From positions 472,685,655 to 472,749,654 of the forward strand of contig CM062808.1 of NCBI GenBank assembly GCA_031772625.1: a stretch of DNA of 64,000 nucleotides, in the 5' to 3' direction. Under the pieces are notes generated by a model. That model was not told the DNA's origin. It was given only the letters and a program-made list of their open reading frames with translations, and did no database searches. Shown piece by piece: positions 57,650 to 64,000 of this stretch. Made by a program: the position numbers and the translations under genes. The stretch comes from Pinus tabuliformis (lineage: Eukaryota; Streptophyta; Pinopsida; Pinales; Pinaceae). How positions within the stretch are numbered: the stretch's first letter is position 1; each line of letters starts with the position of its first letter.

Positions 57650-58200
57650 GACATCTAAATGACATATGTTCATAATTAAGTGTTTGCTTCCAACAATCAT
57701 CCTGGTAGTAAATGTCTATTGATTCTAGGAGGGGCTTTGAAATATTCGTATATACACATATTATGGCATAAGATATATATCTTTCTTGCTTGTTCACCTC
57801 AGAAATTTTGAGAAAGTCTCCCAAGGCATTCCCAAATATTGCTAGGGATTCCTCATCCCAAAATTCTCATGATATCGAATACATTCGGATCCACACAACT
57901 TCCAACATGAAATCCACTTTGTCAAGAACAAAATGCTTAGTCTAGAACCACAAATAAAGCCCCATCAAGTTAAAGAAATATGTACCATTCTTGAATTCGT
58001 GGTTATGATCCTATACATTTTTAAAGGTAATAGTAAATAAACCCTTTGCTCCTATTTCTAGCTTAATATGACGTTTAGGCTTCCATTTATTGTATACCCA
58101 GTGGGATAGGACTTTTCTTGATGGCCATATTCTAAGGAATTTACCAATAATAAAATGATCTCACATGTACTATATGTATTCATCAATCTGATTTCAGTGC
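57650..58200 (-). pseudogene. DUF4283-type LINE ORF1 remnant
   Basis: On the minus strand one frame with three stops reads FIIGKFLRIWPSRK, HWVYNKWKPKRHIKLEIGAK, GLFTITFKNV, VVWIRMYSIS, then EFWDEESLAIFGNALGDFLK, ICVYTNISKPLLESIDI and YEHMSFRCR. This is the order of the DUF4283 domain (GKFLGxRP, KGFFxxxF, VWVRLPxLPxEfW, IGNxLGxfxkxD, VEIDLSKxLPExI, YExLPxfC) which heads the first ORF of plant L1-type LINEs. The following CCHC knuckle is not seen because the LTR4 side begins here. The stops lie at positions expected for Arg or Gln/Trp codons. Confidence 0.65.
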
Positions 58201-58599
58201 ACCTCAAAATTTGGGATCAATGGCTGCTTTGGGAAAAACACTCCCTGAGCTTCATTTACTAGAGTGGCAAGCTAAAAAATGATTTTTCTACTGCTTTCCC
58301 TCCAGTTTCGAGTACGAAGAATTGAGAATCGTATTCGACGATTGGTTCAAGTTTTTTCCTTTAGATAAAATCATGTTGTATGAGGGATCACCACTCCCTC
58401 CCTTGGCATTAGCAATAGGAAGAGTGGTTTGAAAGGGAACAAAAATTCTGCAACAATTAGGGTTTGTAGAAATTCAGCTAGGGTTTTGTACAACAAAGTA
58501 ACTATTTGTTTTCTTGGCATTGATTTCTAATATTATGATAGTATTATTATTATATCTAGTCTTAATGTAATAAATTATACTATTATTATTAAAGTATTA

Positions 58600-59557
58600 A
58601 ATTTGTAGTGAACTTTTCATCCTAATTAGATATAATCTTCTTGGGAATACCATGCATTCTAAAAATCTCCTTCATGAAAATCTACACAATATTAATTCCC
58701 TTATATGTAGACTTTATAGACTTCATAATTATAATGTGAGCTACTTTGGCTAGCTTATCCACCACCACCATGATTGTGTCATGTTTCTTTGGGGTTCTTC
58801 GTAAACCAATGATGAAGTCCATTCATATGAATTCCCACTTCCATTCTGGAATTGTTATTCGCTACAATAATCCTCTTGTGTTCTTTCATTCCACTTTAAA
58901 TTATTAGCATTCTAAACATTTGGCAATATATTTTTCAATTTATTTCATCATTCTTGGTCAATAATTCAATGTATTGGTAGTTGTTATTATCTTTTTGTAT
59001 CACGGGTGACTTGCATATGGCCTTCTATGAAGCTCATCCATCATAAGCTTCTTCAAGTCAACTACATTAGATGTGTACAATTCACCTCTATACAATAATA
59101 ATTTATCTACGATTAGTTTATACTTTTCTCCCATTGGCCCCTTGGGCTCTTTTTGCAAGCCTTAACATATGTTTTGGAAATTCTTATATTCTTGTAATGA
59201 TTCTTTATTTCTTTCCTTGATGTCTATCTCACATGTATTGATGGCTATCATATGTATCACTTGAATGCTTCTATTGAGAGCATTAACCACTCATTTTTTC
59301 CCCTTGATGTCTTTGATTTCAAAATCAAACTCGCTAGTACATGTCATCCACCTAGCTTGGTTGAATTTAATCAAGGATGATCAAAAAAATAATTCAAAAT
59401 TGTTGTGATCTATCATAACAATAAATTTCCTCCTGAGCAAGTAGTTACTCCATGTTTTTAAGGTGTGCACTATGGTTACAATCTCTAAGTTTTGAATCAC
59501 ATAATTCCCCTTGTGCTCGTTTAACTTCTTGGACTCATAAACGATCACATGTCCATC
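58600..59557 (-). pseudogene. Element H: minus-strand Gypsy RNase H and integrase, decayed
   Basis: From right to left on the minus strand: RNase H end (GHVIVYESKKLNEHKGNY and EIVTIVHTLKTWSNYLLRRK, 59384-59557), a linker, the integrase finger region (DELHRRPYASHP), and the core EWKWEFI, a stop, MDFIIGLRRTPKKHDTIM, VVVDKLAKVAH, EIFRMHGIPKKIIS (to about 58620). Stops occur at former Ser, Trp and Gln codons. The upstream half of RNase H is replaced by long repeat G copy 2, whose end TGTTGAC begins at 59558 inside the RNase H codons. RT of what may be the same element lies at 63.6-64 kb. Confidence 0.7.
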
Positions 59558-62500
59558 TGTTGACGGTGCTAGACCCGTGAACATTCAAGGGATCACCCCG
59601 GTATGAAGTCCCAACTAGACCTCACACCGTTTGTTGTGGGAGTCCCATTTGGTATGATGGCCCGGTTGCTATTGTCTTAAGGATTTTCCTCAACTCTTTC
59701 TTTTCAGCACATGAGAGTGGTTTTCTTTGTCTTTGAGAAGTGAGGTTCGCATGCCTAGTGAGTGTAAGTGTCACTTGTGTCAATGGTTCTTTCACTGTCG
59801 AGGGATAGGGTGAGAGTGAGTTCCAAGTCAATTGGGAGAAGTCCCAACACTGCTAGAAACACACAACACGACAAGACATGCACAAATTTCGGTGGAGTAG
59901 TCCACACGAATGTGGCAGTCACAACATACAAGGTAAGATAACACGTACAACACTCACAGATAACTCTGAACAAGTGCAACGGTTGTTACAGCAAGCTTCA
60001 TGTGAAAGGCCTGTCTGATGTCTGGGAGAGCAGTCTACATGGGCCAAACAACGTTAACAACATATACAACACATTTCTATTAATATATTATGCATTACAA
60101 CAAATGAAATAGTTCAGATGTAGAACATAGGTTAAATCAACATGCATTACAAGTGTTAAACATTAGTATTACAATAGATACAATACATGTGTGAAAACAT
60201 GTTGGCCTCTTAGTAGGTTTCTGAATTAAGAGAAAGTTCTAAGACACATCGTTACACAATACATCACTAACCCTGAGTGTGGGGTGTTAGGGCCACTACT
60301 TACTCCTCAAAGAAAATATTACAGACTCTCTTGGCTATGTGGGAGGAGCTAAGGTGCAAAAGTCCCTTACATGTACAAACGAGGGGGTATTTATAGCCAA
60401 GGGTGAAATTGACCCTTGTGGCAGTTCAACTGCCCTCATGACCATTTGAATTCCATGAATTTTTTACTTACATGACTCTTTGTTCAACAAATGGGTCTCT
60501 TTGACTTCCAAGTTACATCACATCGATTGAAAACAAGCCCATAGTGTCGATGTGGGCGACATGACTCATGACATGACTCGACATCACTTGACATGACAAT
60601 GTTGGTACATTCGTGCTGCTACTGGAGTGCATGTTGAGCTATAGTGCTGCTAGGTGATGGATGTCTTCATCATTATCATAGCTTCACCTCCGCATGGAGA
60701 AGTGCACGAAGTCTTCAATGGTCCTTGGTTCGCTTGATGAAGCTTTAGCATGTTATTCCTTGCTTACACGCTAGAAGGCTTGACATGCTCATCTGTTCAC
60801 AAAGGTGCATGTTCATCACATTTGTCCACTTCGCATGCTTCGTTCGTTCATCCATTGGTGAACTTGTCATTCTACATGTACTCCCTTTGTTCATCCCATT
60901 CGTCCTCTTTCCATGTTTGTTGGTGTACTTGTACCTGCAACCACTCATGATGAGATGACATCAAATCTAAAACCTCCTAGTGTACCATGACACATGATCA
61001 TTTTGGATGCAGGTGACCGAGAGAGGCAGCAAGGCTATGAAATGAGATGATGGCTTTGGGCACTACTGATGAAAACTGCACAAGAGTCACTGAGTGATGG
61101 AGATGGTAAATCTAGGACGACAATGACTTTTTGCATGGTCTAGCTCGACTGGGAGGAAAAATTGCACAAATTTTGGGAGGAACAGTCTGGGTTGTTGGAA
61201 GGCAAGGCAGGCATGCTCTATGCATTTTTCAGAATGAACAGGTATCTGGGCTGGACAACCAGATTTGCGTAATTTTCCAGAGGAATGGGCCAAGCCGCAT
61301 GAAGGGTCAACAAGCAGGGATTGTGTAGCTTTTTGGGGGAATTGCCCGAGAGAATGGCAACCAAAACTATGCAATTCCCAGAGGGAACTGCCAGTTGGCT
61401 GCTGGGTCATTGGAAACCAAAACTAGGCAATTCCCAGAGGGAACTTCCAGTTGGCTGTTGGAGTCACTAGCAACTGAAACTGCACAATTCCTGGAGGGAA
61501 TTGGCAGTCTGTTGCTAGGGACTACTGGCAAGGAAAACTGCACTGAGGATGGGAGGCTGACTTGCTGATCATCTCTATGAAATTTCTGAGCTGAGCTGAC
61601 TAATGGGCAGCGAAAGGCCTACTCATGAACACTTTACAATTTCTGAGATGAACAGTTGGTCGACTGTCAAGATGACTGACTAGGAAAACCGTGCAATTTT
61701 CTAAGGGAGACAGGGATGGGCACTTGGTGTCTGTCCAGCCTATCTGCATAATTTCCTTAGTCAGTTGCGTGGGTGAGGTTAGTGTCCTTTGTGCAATTTT
61801 TGAGGGGTGTCAGTCCCGAGGTGACTTCTGGGTCTGACTGTCCAGGTGGCTAGCATGAGAGTTGATTGAATTCCTTGTGGGCAACACAACTTGAAAATAC
61901 TGGCTTGGTGCTTTTACGCTGTTCTAGTTGACAGTTGATCGAGTCAATGACAGGGTGATGGTCCGATTTTTAGAGGGGAGTCTAGTCGTCAGAACTTCAA
62001 CAAAAATGGCCAAGTATCTGAACAATCGAAAGATGCATAGGTGATCATACTAACACACACTCGCATGACTTGATGACGAAATGACCAAACCATCCAAACA
62101 CACATGTTCAGCATGACTGATCGACGATGTAAGTGACAAGCGCAACAATTGTGATTGATTGAAATGATGCTTGCACAACATTGAATGTGACTCCGTGTGT
62201 GAGTGCAACAGATGCTTTCATAGCGAACACAACAAGCACATACGAATAGAATACTTTGAGCATAACTAGAACATGGTTGCAAGCATGACTTAGGCATCAG
62301 CATGTAGAGACTTGAATGCGATGAACAAGAAAGGAAGATGTAAAGACTCAGACGAGCTCATGGAGTGAACCTGAGTTTGTGCAGTCATCAAGTGAAACTC
62401 TCCAAGGGAGGCTCCGAAATTGGTGTGGGCCAAAATTTTGGAGGGTGGTGTTGGCGACACACTGGTAGAACTCCTGCTCGGTTCATTGCTAACACAGGGC

Positions 62501-62940
62501 CTTGGTCTTTTGGGGAGTATTGAATAGCTGTGCAAGTTACATCAGTTTCCCCACTTACCCCATGGGCATACATGGTTCACCCTTTGCCACTCAGTCAAAC
62601 ACAATCAAAATTTTAGCTTAGATCTAACTGTTTTGAATCCGGGAAGGGTAGTTTAGCTCGTAAGTTGAAGATTTTCAAAGTATAAGTTTTCATCTTTGGT
62701 GTTGCTCCGCTACTAATAGGCCTGGATAGTACCCCAGAAGAGTCACACAAGAACACATACATTGCTCCACTGCCAGCGAGCCTGGTCAGTACCTCGGTGG
62801 AGTTGCATGCTTCACCTCTCTGCACAGGAAGCCTTTCTCTTCTTTCGCCCTTGTATTTTTCAAGAGTATTGTGCATAGGCACTTATGTATTTTTGGGGTG
62901 GAAGATGGATCCCGATTTATTGAGAGAGTAAAAGGTTATT
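59558..62940 (-). mobile_element. Long repeat G, copy 2 (probable minus-strand solo LTR)
   Basis: Second copy of the repeat at 11012-14745, about 3.4 kb. Minus-strand TATA box TATAAATA at 60388-60395. The middle (61.3-61.6 kb) has three imperfect copies of a block containing CAATTCCCAGAGGGAACTGCC. The left end abuts RNase H codons of element H, so this copy probably inserted into H. No coding sequence of its own was found; short open frames at 60.7-61.4 and 62.3-62.9 kb have no family match. Confidence 0.45.
60388..60395 (-). promoter_or_regulatory. TATA box of repeat G copy 2
   Basis: TATAAATA on the minus strand, about 830 bp before the proposed LTR end; copy 1 has TTATAAATG at the equivalent place (about 11705). 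Confidence 0.35.
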
Positions 62941-63048
62941 CCTTTAGAGAAGCATGTAAGACCTCTGACATAGGTTTGCTCATTTATATTTTCACCTTTA
63001 GAGAAGCATGTAATACCTCTGACATAGGTTTGCTCATTTATATTTTCC
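62941..63048. repeat. Two-copy 54-bp tandem duplication
   Basis: CCTTTAGAGAAGCATGTAA starts at 62941 and 62995; the copies differ at one or two bases. It starts where homology between the two G copies ends. From 63049 to 63556 no gene could be supported. Confidence 0.85.
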
Positions 63049-63556
63049 CCTTCTCCATTTATACTAGTTGGATGAGTTTGAACATACAGAGCAGAAGGCT
63101 GAGTACAGGCATGGGGCTTACCAGTGTGGACACAAGTTCATGGTTGGGCCGAAACTTCCCTTGTAGACGTTTGTATTTTCCAGTCAGGACTTCTTCAACC
63201 AAAAGTTACAACCAAGCACAGAGAAGGCAGACACAAGATTGGCCAAGTGCTGCAGTGTCACCAATTTCTTCCAATTCCAGCCACATACTCTATTCAAAAG
63301 CAAGGATGTAGTAGTTGGAAACACTTATTTCCATAAACAAAATTAATAATATATCAAACAAACAAAATGAACGTGAACAAAAAGAGTAAGCAAAAACAAA
63401 CAAATAAAAAGAAAATATAATAAGAAAAACAAACTAAATGAAACAACAAGCAGTAAGAAGACTATGTACAAGGCACGGGCGTGACCCGACCTACTAAAAA
63501 TAATGTTTGAGATCTTGGTCGTTGGCATGGAGGTTGTCCATCCTCTTTCTAAGTGA

Positions 63557-64000
63557 CTAAAAATGATACGTGTGTGGGCCAAGTTTCTCGTGGACAAATG
63601 CAAGTCCATCGGGTTCCGCTACTGGAACCTGGTGGCATTCCAGAAGACCTTCAAATGAAGACAACACCATTGTTTCGGGTACTGTGTGAAAAATTGGCTT
63701 GGATGATGGCACAAGGTAGTTGCTTTTATTTAGGTAGGGGTTCAAGTTTCTGAAGTCAATGCGTAAGTGGATTTTCCCGGATTTCTTACTTGCAGGATTT
63801 AAATTAGAAAACCAAGTATGATGATGAACTTTGCAAGTAATCCAAACACTTGAAATGTTAGTTAATCTTTTCGGTGAAAGGAGTGCAAACAAAATGTATG
63901 TGTTACCTGTTCTTTGCTGCAATGGCTTGTTTCCTCCTTTACCTGGAATCTCATGTTGGATTGCTCACATGCATTGTGTACTCAGGTCATCATCTATTCG
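63557..64000 (-). pseudogene. Gypsy reverse transcriptase fragment (probably element H)
   Basis: On the minus strand, running in from the window edge: HEIPGKGGNKPLQQR (the linker before RT), WFSNLNPASKKSGKIHLRID then FRNLNPYLNKSNYLVP (RT block with the first conserved Asp), SSFEGLLECHQVPVAEPDG (the DGFSGYNQV block, with the Asp-Gly-Phe altered) and KLGPHTYHF, where TPWGTFMY is usual. The frame ends at a TAG near 63557 and RT sequence stops there, before the catalytic YVDD. The element continues beyond the window. Confidence 0.65.

Overview
This 64-kb window looks like nuclear DNA of a seed plant with a large, repeat-rich genome; a gymnosperm such as a conifer fits best, but the species cannot be read from the sequence. 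No complete host gene could be supported. What can be recognised is almost entirely LTR retrotransposons, LINE fragments and decayed gene pieces, nested in one another. Most stop codons inside old reading frames can be explained by C-to-T or G-to-A change (TGG to TAG/TGA, CGA to TGA, CAG to TAG), as expected of methylated, ageing transposons.

Layout. 1-7436: AT-rich DNA with a decayed leucine-rich-repeat gene fragment (about 2.5-2.74 kb, minus) and an unrecognised minus-strand reading frame (3.9-4.28 kb) split by a 5'-truncated LINE (4280-6062) with 13-bp target-site duplications. 7437-9340: a probable solo LTR carrying two minisatellite arrays. 11012-14745 and 59558-62940: two diverged copies of one long repeat, probably a minus-strand solo LTR. 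15244-19655: a Gypsy-type element (A) with a gag-like gene, a coiled coil and a G-patch motif but almost no pol.

19656-57607 is a tandem array of a second Gypsy family (B): four LTRs alternate with three damaged internal regions, and other elements have landed in it. These are a Copia element (20177-24855, TSD TATTT), a minus-strand Tat-like Gypsy remnant (F, about 26.77-30.35 kb), a short non-autonomous LTR element (C, 34934-37249) and a nearly intact 15,079-bp Tat/Ogre-like Gypsy element (D, 38716-53794, TSD ATATG). 57.6-64 kb holds a DUF4283-type LINE ORF1 remnant and a minus-strand Gypsy pol (H) split by the second long repeat.

Element D is the most informative object. Its two 1,065-bp LTRs differ at about nine positions. 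It has a tRNA-Arg-type primer site, gag-protease and pol in one frame separated by UAG-CAA-UCA (a textbook CARYYA readthrough context), a second archaeal/plant-type RNase H downstream of integrase, and, between pol and the 3' LTR, an antisense 378-codon reading frame with two well-formed introns that resembles plant-mobile-domain proteins. The sense genes would make the particle and the integration machinery; the antisense gene could make a protein, an RNA complementary to the element's own 3' region, or both. This copy has lost one integrase catalytic Asp and has nonsense codons in gag and in the second RNase H, so it probably moved with help from a sister copy.
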